Shown here one piece after another: positions 1 to 5,909 of a DNA stretch of 9,305 bases. The DNA comes from a bacterium (GTDB lineage: Bacteria > Armatimonadota > Chthonomonadetes > Chthonomonadales > Chthonomonadaceae), in NCBI GenBank assembly GCA_021805405.1, contig JAJZFK010000262.1, forward strand, positions 1 to 9,305, given 5' to 3'. The stretch's first letter is position 1. Every line of letters begins with the position of its first letter. A model generated the notes under the pieces. It made no database searches, was not told where the DNA came from, and worked only from the letters and a program-made list of their open reading frames with translations. Both the position numbers and the translations under genes were made by a program.

Positions 1-97
1 GGCCGTGCCGGTAACCGCCGCTACAGCCGCCTGCCAAACACAGGAGAACGCACAGGGTGAGATGCAACGCATTTCGCAGCGATGTGTTTATCGGCAT
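1..97 (-). CDS. Lipoprotein, N-terminal part only (runs off the window)
   Basis: A short partial gene on the minus strand. An ATG at 97-95 is preceded by AGGAG (plus-strand 105-109) with a 7-base spacer, a textbook ribosome binding site. The 32 visible codons give a basic N-terminus (MPINTSLRNALH), a hydrophobic stretch (about residues 13-22) and AGGC with Cys25, followed by SGG. This looks like a type II (lipoprotein) signal peptide with a slightly imperfect lipobox, so the protein is probably exported and lipid-anchored at Cys25. Nothing of the mature domain is visible, so function is unknown. It starts 20 bases after the stop of the SGNH hydrolase gene and is probably the third gene of that operon. 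Its ribosome binding site can pair with codons 15-19 (see the inverted repeat entry). It is partial at the window edge. Confidence 0.72.
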   Translation of the reverse strand, partial: MPINTSLRNALHLTLCVLLCLAGGCSGGYRHG

Positions 98-110
98 GTG
101 CGTTCTCCTG
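41..110 (-). promoter_or_regulatory. Inverted repeat that could sequester the lipoprotein RBS
   Basis: Bases 41-54 (CAGGAGAACGCACA) and 97-110 (TGTGCGTTCTCCTG) form a perfect 14-base inverted repeat with a 42-base spacer. In the minus-strand mRNA the 5' arm holds the Shine-Dalgarno sequence and the A of the start codon. The 3' arm is the second base of codon 15 through codon 19, inside the signal peptide. The spacer holds two smaller stems, CGAT/ATCG (80-83 with 90-93) and ATGC/GCAT (62-65 with 69-72), giving a branched fold. The complementarity is seen directly; translational control (thermosensor, ligand-responsive or coupling-dependent opening) is inference. Confidence 0.5.
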
Positions 111-117
111 ATAGTTT

Positions 118-1383
118 CTAGGCTGCTGGCGTTAGGGTAAACGTGTGCGCATGTGGTTGGGCGATCATACGTCGTCTCGTCTGCAACTGGAAATCGAGGG
201 CATTCAGGGCCTGTATAGCTTTAGAGAGCGCCGGCCCCTGGTCGTAGGCATAGGGCATCTCAACATTGCGCCACATCGTCATATGAACGTTACTGTGATC
301 AGTGGTAAGCTGGTTCACCGCAAGCGCCTGCTTCAGCATTGGTGTATCTAACAGTGCGAGGTTAACACCAGCCGAAAGTTCATCCGGGGTAAACGTTCCA
401 ACGGTAGTACCATCAATTGCGAGCACGTAGTGTGCAGCGGTAAGACCAGTTACCGTGAGGGGCTCCTCATCTATCTTCTGCACAAAGTTGGAGCTAGCGA
501 GCACGAGCTTGGTTTCTGCGTCCTTCAAATCAAGAGGGAACGGCAGTGACTTGTCGGTTTCAGCCCAGCTAATAACGCCGTTCGTTGTAGTGATACCTGA
601 AATTTTTGTGTTCAGTTCGGCTGTAACCTTGCCTGTTGAGCCATCAATGGTTGCGGAAGCCACCGTTGCCGGTGCATTCCAGGTTCTTAGTAGTGACTCC
701 GCCATAATGAGATGCCCAGCCGGTGATGGGTGTACGCGGTCTGGAATGAGTTTTGAGGCAAGTGAAGGATCGGCCACGTTTGCCTTCCCGAGCATTTCTG
801 TCATAGGGTGGTTGAAGTCGGTTACAAGAGAGCCGGTGCTGGCCGCCAGCTTCTTTACATAAGCGGCGTATTTAAGTAGCACTGCATTATAGCCGCCCGG
901 AAATCCTGGTGCGCGTGTTACGTCATCGTATGGCGAGGGCTCAATAAGGGTCCACCTAACATCTGGCAGGCTAGCCTTTACCGTGTCAAGAATATACTTG
1001 TAGCCCTTTGCATAGGTGTGAAAGATGGCTGGATCGTATGCTCGGTATGATGCATCATTCATGGCAAGCATACATGTGACAATTGTAGGCTTGAACGGAA
1101 TTAGGTCGCGCTTAAGCCTCGTATTGATGTCGCCTGCCCAGCCGCCGGTAACACGATCACCGCCAACCCCGGCATTGACAAAATCGACTTTTAAGTTTGG
1201 GAACCGGGTGACTACGTAGTCCTCTACCCAGTTAGTGTACAAATGCTGTTCCGTAATGCTATCGCCGTAGAAGACGACGCGGTCTCCGTTTTTCAGATAA
1301 AAAGAACCCTGGGCATTTGCGGCAATTGCGGTTCCCGCAAGGGCGCCGGCGGCGGCGACAAACGGTGCTAGCTTAAGTTTCAT
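118..1383 (-). CDS. Secreted SGNH/GDSL-family hydrolase with C-terminal extension
   Basis: 421 residues with a Sec-type signal peptide (basic MKLK, hydrophobic core, probable cleavage after ANA-Q at about residue 24). The SGNH hydrolase fold follows. Block I is GDSIT (40-44, nucleophile Ser42), block II has Gly74 in VGGDR, block III has Asn109 in AMND, and block V is DRVH (Asp215 and His218 completing the triad). The family hydrolyses esters, often acyl groups on sugars or lipids; the substrate cannot be read from sequence. Block III has Ala107 where Gly is usual. The last ~180 residues (about 240-421) lie beyond the catalytic domain and look like an accessory region of unknown role. The start is firm: GAGGA (plus-strand 1390-1394) lies 6 bases upstream, inside the preceding gene. 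Its ATG overlaps the nucleoside hydrolase TGA (ATGA), implying translational coupling. Confidence 0.88.
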   Translation of the reverse strand: MKLKLAPFVAAAGALAGTAIAANAQGSFYLKNGDRVVFYGDSITEQHLYTNWVEDYVVTRFPNLKVDFVNAGVGGDRVTGGWAGDINTRLKRDLIPFKPTIVTCMLAMNDASYRAYDPAIFHTYAKGYKYILDTVKASLPDVRWTLIEPSPYDDVTRAPGFPGGYNAVLLKYAAYVKKLAASTGSLVTDFNHPMTEMLGKANVADPSLASKLIPDRVHPSPAGHLIMAESLLRTWNAPATVASATIDGSTGKVTAELNTKISGITTTNGVISWAETDKSLPFPLDLKDAETKLVLASSNFVQKIDEEPLTVTGLTAAHYVLAIDGTTVGTFTPDELSAGVNLALLDTPMLKQALAVNQLTTDHSNVHMTMWRNVEMPYAYDQGPALSKAIQALNALDFQLQTRRRMIAQPHAHTFTLTPAA

Positions 1384-2300
1384 ATGCTGTCCTCTGTTAT
1401 GGTGTGTGTTGATTTCAAAACAGAACTGTAGTGAGAGAAAAATCGCGGTGCGTTCACCGTAACGGCTATGCTATGTGGTGCATAAGAACTATCGTGGTTC
1501 TCAAGCGTGGCCCCCTTAATACCAGGCCCATGTAGGCAGACCTGAACGTGCGTATTAGCTGTCTCGCAAATCTCGGATTCGAAAATGAGAGCAGCAGCTA
1601 ACGGGTCGTGAAATGTGACTTCTGGTGCCGAAGCAAACCAGACATCCGCCATCGATTTCACTGCTGCCTTAAGGGGATCGTAGCCCCCTAGCATATCGTT
1701 GAATGCCGTGGACGATAGCCTACACTTCGTAGTTACGTTTAGCCCAACAGCCAGGAACGGCTGTGGATTACGTTCGAAGACTATGGCTGCAGCAGCTGGA
1801 TCACACTGAATATTCCATTCGGCGGTGGTATCTGCGCCGGGCGTTCTAAATGTGCCTCCCATTATTACGAGCGATCGTAACATCTGTGGAATGAATTGAT
1901 ACGTGGCAAACAGAAGCGCCACATTGGTGAGCGGGCCAATGGCCAGAAGCGATATTTCTCCTGGTCGCCTGGTAATTTCGTCTCGAAGAAATTCCACAGC
2001 ATGCGAAGATGGGTGGCGGATCTCTGAGAACCTGGCAGGTAGGGCGTTGAATTGCGGTGCGTCAGGCTGCCGCTGTTCGCCAAAGAGGGGCCGTTCGGTG
2101 CCACAGTGTACTGGTATTTGCGGTTTACCCGCGACCGCGCAGAGCCAATGAACCAGCGCCGCACGCCGAGATGCTTCGCCGCTTACAGTTGTAACACCTA
2201 TAAGGTGACAGTTGGGTTGCCTAAGCAGGTAGGCAAGTGCAAGGGCATCATCGATGTCTGAACCGATGTCTGTATCGAGCAAAACGGGTATTTGCGTCAA
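1380..2300 (-). CDS. Nucleoside hydrolase, inosine/uridine-preferring family
   Basis: 306 residues, usual length for the family, no signal peptide, so cytoplasmic. The N-terminus carries the Ca2+-binding aspartate cluster DTDIGSDIDD (residues 9-18), the variant with two extra residues compared with the classical DxDPGxDDA. Other family marks are IGPLTN (121-126, Thr125 a probable Ca2+ ligand), EWNIQCD (161-167), GLNVT (186-190) and His231-Asp232, matching the general acid and last Ca2+ ligand of the Crithidia enzyme. The family hydrolyses N-glycosidic bonds of ribonucleosides to base and ribose; some members act on other N-ribosides, so the exact substrate is open. Start is TTG at 2300, supported by the N-terminal motif position and an in-frame TAA just upstream with no ATG or GTG between. 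It is the first gene of a probable operon with the SGNH hydrolase and lipoprotein. Pairing with an exported esterase suggests scavenging of a modified nucleoside or glycoside, but that is inference. Confidence 0.88.
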   Translation of the reverse strand: MTQIPVLLDTDIGSDIDDALALAYLLRQPNCHLIGVTTVSGEASRRAALVHWLCAVAGKPQIPVHCGTERPLFGEQRQPDAPQFNALPARFSEIRHPSSHAVEFLRDEITRRPGEISLLAIGPLTNVALLFATYQFIPQMLRSLVIMGGTFRTPGADTTAEWNIQCDPAAAAIVFERNPQPFLAVGLNVTTKCRLSSTAFNDMLGGYDPLKAAVKSMADVWFASAPEVTFHDPLAAALIFESEICETANTHVQVCLHGPGIKGATLENHDSSYAPHSIAVTVNAPRFFSHYSSVLKSTHTITEDSI

Positions 2301-2320
2301 CGCTCCATTACTCCTGAATA

Positions 2321-2333
2321 CCTGTTCAACAGG
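2321..2333. promoter_or_regulatory. Perfect 13-base dyad upstream of the nucleoside hydrolase
   Basis: CCTGTTCAACAGG is a perfect 6-1-6 palindrome ending 21 bases upstream of the TTG start. A one-base loop cannot form an RNA hairpin, so it is better read as a protein-binding site. I see no convincing -35/-10 pair to place it against. Confidence 0.35.
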
Positions 2334-2404
2334 TTGAGCGCTGTTTCCTTCATCTGTTGCTTAAAGATTGATCCAACCAAAACATACATGGCGTTATTGA
2401 AGGA

Positions 2405-2421
2405 TCCATCCCCTGGATGGA
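2405..2421. repeat. Hairpin TCCATCC-cct-GGATGGA in the divergent intergenic region
   Basis: A perfect 7-base stem with a 3-base loop lies midway between the divergent nucleoside hydrolase and regulator genes. No gene ends here on either strand, so a terminator role is unlikely. It may be part of the control region or chance. Confidence 0.3.
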
Positions 2422-2435
2422 GGATTTTAAAAAAT

Positions 2436-2459
2436 AAAGTTTAGATTAGACTAAAATTT
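2436..2459. promoter_or_regulatory. DtxR/IdeR-type iron box upstream of the feo operon
   Basis: Bases 2441-2459 match the published 19-base DtxR/IdeR consensus TTAGGTTAGSCTAACCTAA at 13 positions, including the whole TTAG-n-TTAG-n-CTAA skeleton. Two overlapping dyads are visible: TTAG-a-CTAA (2446-2454) and TTTAG-N6-CTAAA (2440-2455). The second extends to AAA/TTT at 2436-2438 and 2457-2459. The site is 67 bases from the ATG of a gene encoding a DtxR-family protein, so metal-dependent autoregulation of the operon is the natural reading. It lies 11 bases upstream of the -35 proposed below, so either repression works from upstream or the true promoter lies closer to the box. Confidence 0.68.
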
Positions 2460-2470
2460 GGATGAAGACG

Positions 2471-2500
2471 TTGCATTATTATGTTATCACGTGTTAAAAT
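2471..2500 (+). promoter_or_regulatory. Probable promoter of the dtxR-feoA-feoB operon
   Basis: TTGCAT (2471-2476) and TAAAAT (2495-2500) are separated by 18 bases, and TG at 2492-2493 gives an extended -10 (TGtTAAAAT). Transcription would start near 2507, about 20 bases before the regulator's ATG. Bases 2481-2500 also form an imperfect palindrome (8 of 10 pairs, centred on CACGTG) covering the spacer and -10. Confidence 0.5.
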
Positions 2501-2526
2501 TTAAATATATGCTCACGTTATGAGTT

Positions 2527-3354
2527 ATGGAGAACAGATTGGCGTCAAAAGACCCAAATGAGAGTCAGCTTCGGGTTCCGGCAGGCTGTCGGCCGACGAC
2601 TCGCGATCGCGATCAGCGAGAAATTACCGAGTCGATAGAAGAGTACACCGAGGGTATCTACAGGCTTCAGCAGGAGCTAAGCGTGGTGGGAACTGGTGAC
2701 GTTTCACGGTATATGACGGTGTCCCCGGCTTCTGCTACCGCTATGCTCAAAAAGCTTGCAGAACTTCGACTTGTAGAGCATACGCCTTACCATGGGGTTC
2801 GACTGACCGCCGATGGAACCAGACTTTCTCTCTCCCTTCTCAGGCGGCACAGGCTGGTGGAGTGCCTTTTGGTTAATTTCCTGGAGTTGCCGTGGGACGA
2901 CGTACACGAACTTGCGTGCAAACTGGAGCACTACCTAAGCGAAGAGGTAGCAGACAGGATTGAGCGCGCGTTGGGGTATCCAACGACCTGCCCCCATGGT
3001 AACCCCGTAGATGCCTCCGTTGAGGACTTAACTCGGCCACTCGCAGATTGTGTGGCAGGAGAAGTGGTTATAATCAGCCGAATAACTGATGAACGGACTG
3101 AATTTTTGGGGTACCTTCTGGAAATTGGGCTTGTACCACAAACAGAGGCGCGAATTGAGAGCAAGTCACCATTTGGCGACGTCATAACGTTGAGGCTGCC
3201 TGGGTTGGACTCGCTTATTGCAGTGGGCCGTGAAGTCTCTAGCTCTATACGGGTAGTATCCCCGATTAGATACAGTAATCCGCTGTCGGTTGTTGCCGGC
3301 AGTGTGAACAACCAGTCGGTAGAGTTCGTCACAACTCCGGCAGTAACAGCCTGA
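2527..3354 (+). CDS. DtxR/MntR-family metal-dependent repressor with FeoA-like C-terminal domain
   Basis: 275 residues. Order: a charged tail (1-32), a winged helix (about 33-98, recognition helix around SPASATAMLKKL), a dimerisation/metal domain (about 99-165), and an SH3-like FeoA domain (about 170-245). Aligned on DtxR with a constant offset of 29, the ancillary site His79/Glu83/His98 is His108/Glu112/His127 and primary ligands Cys102/Glu105/His106 are Cys131/Glu134/His135. DtxR Met10 is Glu39, and Glu42 matches MntR Glu11, so the site mixes DtxR and MntR features. DtxR Glu170/Gln173 are not clearly conserved. The likely role is Fe(II)- or Mn(II)-responsive repression, including of its own operon through the box at 2441-2459. 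The start is uncertain: ATG 2527 has no Shine-Dalgarno, whereas TTG 2539 has GGAG (2529-2532) six bases upstream, giving 271 residues. It is the first gene of the feo operon, 26 bases before feoA. Confidence 0.9.
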   Translation: MENRLASKDPNESQLRVPAGCRPTTRDRDQREITESIEEYTEGIYRLQQELSVVGTGDVSRYMTVSPASATAMLKKLAELRLVEHTPYHGVRLTADGTRLSLSLLRRHRLVECLLVNFLELPWDDVHELACKLEHYLSEEVADRIERALGYPTTCPHGNPVDASVEDLTRPLADCVAGEVVIISRITDERTEFLGYLLEIGLVPQTEARIESKSPFGDVITLRLPGLDSLIAVGREVSSSIRVVSPIRYSNPLSVVAGSVNNQSVEFVTTPAVTA

Positions 3355-3380
3355 TCCTCGGGAGGCAGAGCAGACTCGTA

Positions 3381-3767
3381 ATGAAAAACATCGACAGTGA
3401 CGGCGCAGTTCCACCGCAGTCAGAGGCCTCACGGTCTCGCCGCAGTCGTATGCGGCTCTCGCAGCGATCACTGGATAGCACGGTTTCAAGTAGTCCACCA
3501 ACCCCTGGTACACTAACACGCAGTGGTGTGAGCCTGGCAGAACTTAAACCCGGCGAATGTGGGTATATTTCGCGCCTACTAGGACAGTCATCGGCCCGAA
3601 TTCGTTTGCTGGAGATGGGGCTCACCCCCGGTGTACACGTTAAGGTACTGCGAATTGCAGCCTTTGGTGGCCCGCTGGATATTGAGGTGCGCGGTTATAA
3701 TCTTTCGCTTCGACGTGACGAAGCGAGTGCTGTGTGGCTGAGCCACGAAGACCTGGAATCCGTCTGA
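3381..3767 (+). CDS. feoA: FeoA, ferrous iron transport accessory protein
   Basis: 128 residues. The C-terminal part (about 51-126) is a FeoA/SH3-like domain: SLAELKPGECG, then RIRLLEMGLTPG, then GGPLDIEVRGYNLSLRRDEA. FeoA is a small cytoplasmic protein needed for FeoB activity, thought to bind FeoB. FeoA proteins are usually about 75-85 residues, so the first 50 residues are extra: rich in Ser, Arg and Pro, probably disordered, with no recognised domain. The extension may be an annotation artefact: GGAGG (3361-3365) lies 15 bases before ATG 3381, rather far, and GTG at 3531 would start right at the domain but without a clear Shine-Dalgarno. The stop TGA overlaps the feoB ATG by one base (TGATG, 3765-3769), indicating coupled translation. 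Confidence 0.88.
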   Translation: MKNIDSDGAVPPQSEASRSRRSRMRLSQRSLDSTVSSSPPTPGTLTRSGVSLAELKPGECGYISRLLGQSSARIRLLEMGLTPGVHVKVLRIAAFGGPLDIEVRGYNLSLRRDEASAVWLSHEDLESV

Positions 3768-5908
3768 TGCAGGCACCTGCGAATGTAACAGGCTCCTCCG
3801 AAACGGGTGAACTCGTCGCTGCACTTGTGGGAAACCCAAACTGCGGTAAAACGACACTTTTCAATGCTCTTACGGGCATGAGGCAGAGAGTTGGCAACTA
3901 CCCCGGCGTTACGGTGGAGCGCAAAGAGGGTAGAGCCTCGCTGGCTGACGGTACGCACCTGCGGCTGCTCGACCTTCCCGGCCTCTATTCGCTCACACCT
4001 CACTCGCCCGACGAGGCGATTGCCAGGGAAGTTCTACTCGGCATCCGACCAGATTCACCGCGACCAGACCTAGTTATAAACGTTGTAGATGCCACAAACC
4101 TTGAGCGCAACCTATACGTTACCAGCCAGATTCTTGATACCGGTATTCCCGTCATAATCGCTCTCACCATGACCGATATGCTTGAGAAGCGGGGCGAAAA
4201 GCTTGATGCTGTAGCCCTGGAGCAGCAGTTAGGTGTTCCCGTGTGCGTGGTGGTTGCTTCGCGCGGTGAGGGCCTTCCGGAAATGCTCGGCCGACTGAAG
4301 ACGCCCGGCGACCCGCCTGCGCCAGCCTGGCAGGTAACCGATGCGGTAAAGCAGGCCATCTTTGACCTCCAGAGGTACTTGCAGCAGCGCCATGAACTCC
4401 CGGAACGCGCGGCATTCGCTGAGGCAGTATCACTGCTGATTCAGGACAACAGTGCGCTAACCAGTACGCCTCAACTAGAGGAGCTCATTTCTTCTACACG
4501 AGAAAAGCTGGCTGCTGCCGATGTGGATTTTGTAACGCGCGTAATAGAGGCTCGGTATGCGTGGGCCTCGCGCATGGTTACTTCCAGCAAATCAAGAGCC
4601 TCAGCTACCGCACTTCCGGAGGCATCGGTTTCCGAGCGCGTCGACCGTATAGTTATGCACCCCTTCTGGGGATACGTTCTCTTCTTCACCGTGATGGCCC
4701 TCGTTTTTCAGGTGATTTTCACACTGGGGCAGGGCCCAGCAAACACTGTTCAAAATGAAGTTGGTGAACTTGGCAGGTTGGCAACGCGCTTCCTTCCCCC
4801 TGGCGATCTTCGACAGTTATTCGACGCGGGAGTTTTGGGAGGCATGGGGACTACCCTCTCGTTCTTGCCGCAAATCCTGCTGCTCTTCTTTTTTATTGGC
4901 CTGCTGGAAGATACGGGTTACATGGCGCGGGCTGCCTTTTTAATGGATAGACTGATGAGCAGGGTTGGTCTTCATGGTAAGTCATTCATCCCGCTGCTGT
5001 CGTCCTTTGCATGCGCGATTCCTGGTATCATGGCGACCCGAACCATTGGCGATCGCAAGGCACGCCTTATTACCATATTGATTGCACCACTTATGTCGTG
5101 CTCTGCGAGGCTGCCAGTCTACCTGCTGATGACCTCGGCTTTTATACCCAACCGCCGCGTGTTTGGAATTGGCTCGGTAACACTGCTGACTCTTCCAGGC
5201 GTAACGTTTACGGCGATGTATTTCCTGGGGATGATAGCGGCATTCCTGATGGCGTGGGCATTTCACCGCACGTTGTTGAAGGGTGTTTCGCCCAGCTTCC
5301 TTATGGAACTTCCGCCCTACAGGTTACCCGCCTGGAAAACAGTGGTTATGCAGATGCTGGAGCGTTCCTGGCTGTTCATTCGGCGAGCTGGAACGGTGAT
5401 TTTATCAATTTCTGTAGTTATATGGTTTCTTTCGTCCTATCCTAAAATGCCCAACGCTCCACCTCAGAAGGCATTGACGGGTTCGTATCTGGGGCGGACC
5501 GGACAATTCATCGCCCCCGTGCTTCGACCTCTGGGCTTTAACTGGAAGATGGGAGTAGGCATTGCGTCATCATTTATCGCGCGCGAAGTCTTTGTCTCTA
5601 CAATGGGCACGATCTACAACGTAGATAGTCCGGATTCCAGGGTGGGCCAGGCGAGCCTCGGCAGGCGTATGAAGGAAGATGTGAACCCGCGCACGGGTGA
5701 GAGGGTCTTTACACCGTTAGTTGCGGTCACGTTAATGGTTTACTACGTACTCGCAATGCAGTGTATCTCTACTGTGGCTGTTGTCCGGCGGGAGACAAAT
5801 GGATGGAAATGGCCCATTTTTCAACTTGTGTATATGACTGCGCTAGCCTGGATCGTATCGTTTATCATATACCATGCAGGAATGGCGCTTGGCTGGGGGG
5901 TTAGGTAA
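3767..5908 (+). CDS. feoB: FeoB, ferrous iron transporter with N-terminal G domain
   Basis: 713 residues. The cytoplasmic GTPase domain comes first: G1 GNPNCGKTT (22-30), G2 around NYPGVTVE (44-51), G3 DLPG (69-72), and G5 ASRGEG (164-169). G4 reads TMTD (134-137), where FeoB normally has NxxD. A helical spacer (about 190-265) leads to the membrane domain, starting at the conserved MHPFWGY (297-303). Gate motifs contain Cys416 (ACAIPGIMATR) and Cys445 (MSCSARLPVY), followed by AREVFVSTMGT and a late MQCIST with Cys666. This is the inner-membrane Fe(II) importer, with nucleotide hydrolysis linked to transport. I chose ATG 3767, which overlaps the feoA stop by one base; an upstream in-frame GTG at 3734 lies inside feoA and adds 11 residues unlike FeoB N-termini. 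The gene ends one base before the next start. Confidence 0.95.
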   Translation: MQAPANVTGSSETGELVAALVGNPNCGKTTLFNALTGMRQRVGNYPGVTVERKEGRASLADGTHLRLLDLPGLYSLTPHSPDEAIAREVLLGIRPDSPRPDLVINVVDATNLERNLYVTSQILDTGIPVIIALTMTDMLEKRGEKLDAVALEQQLGVPVCVVVASRGEGLPEMLGRLKTPGDPPAPAWQVTDAVKQAIFDLQRYLQQRHELPERAAFAEAVSLLIQDNSALTSTPQLEELISSTREKLAAADVDFVTRVIEARYAWASRMVTSSKSRASATALPEASVSERVDRIVMHPFWGYVLFFTVMALVFQVIFTLGQGPANTVQNEVGELGRLATRFLPPGDLRQLFDAGVLGGMGTTLSFLPQILLLFFFIGLLEDTGYMARAAFLMDRLMSRVGLHGKSFIPLLSSFACAIPGIMATRTIGDRKARLITILIAPLMSCSARLPVYLLMTSAFIPNRRVFGIGSVTLLTLPGVTFTAMYFLGMIAAFLMAWAFHRTLLKGVSPSFLMELPPYRLPAWKTVVMQMLERSWLFIRRAGTVILSISVVIWFLSSYPKMPNAPPQKALTGSYLGRTGQFIAPVLRPLGFNWKMGVGIASSFIAREVFVSTMGTIYNVDSPDSRVGQASLGRRMKEDVNPRTGERVFTPLVAVTLMVYYVLAMQCISTVAVVRRETNGWKWPIFQLVYMTALAWIVSFIIYHAGMALGWGVR
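4166..4177 (+). other. FeoB G4 motif with Thr in place of Asn (TMTD)
   Basis: Codons acc-atg-acc-gat encode Thr134-Met-Thr-Asp137 at the position of the G4 motif (NKxD in most GTPases, NMxD in FeoB). Asp137, which contacts the guanine, is kept; the Asn is lost. One base (ACC versus AAC) separates the two. The surrounding reading frame is intact. Confidence 0.7.
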
Positions 5909-5909
5909 G

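Noticed and set aside
41..110. Inverted repeat considered as transposon terminal repeats or a small mobile element (MITE).
   Set aside because: The arms enclose only 42 bases, there is no flanking target duplication, and one arm is the RBS of a convincing lipoprotein gene, so an RNA structure is a better reading.
455..862. Open frames of 60-145 codons on the strand opposite to, or in other frames of, the large genes (for example 455-862, 2931-3332, 5011-5445).
   Set aside because: They lie wholly within well-supported genes and encode no recognisable motif.
2405..2421. Hairpin followed by TTTT considered as an intrinsic terminator on the plus strand.
   Set aside because: No plus-strand gene precedes it, and the T-run is only four bases and is followed by A-rich sequence.
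3734..3766. Upstream GTG start for feoB adding 11 residues.
   Set aside because: It lies inside feoA and has no ribosome binding site; the ATG at 3767 overlaps the feoA stop and gives a normal FeoB N-terminus.
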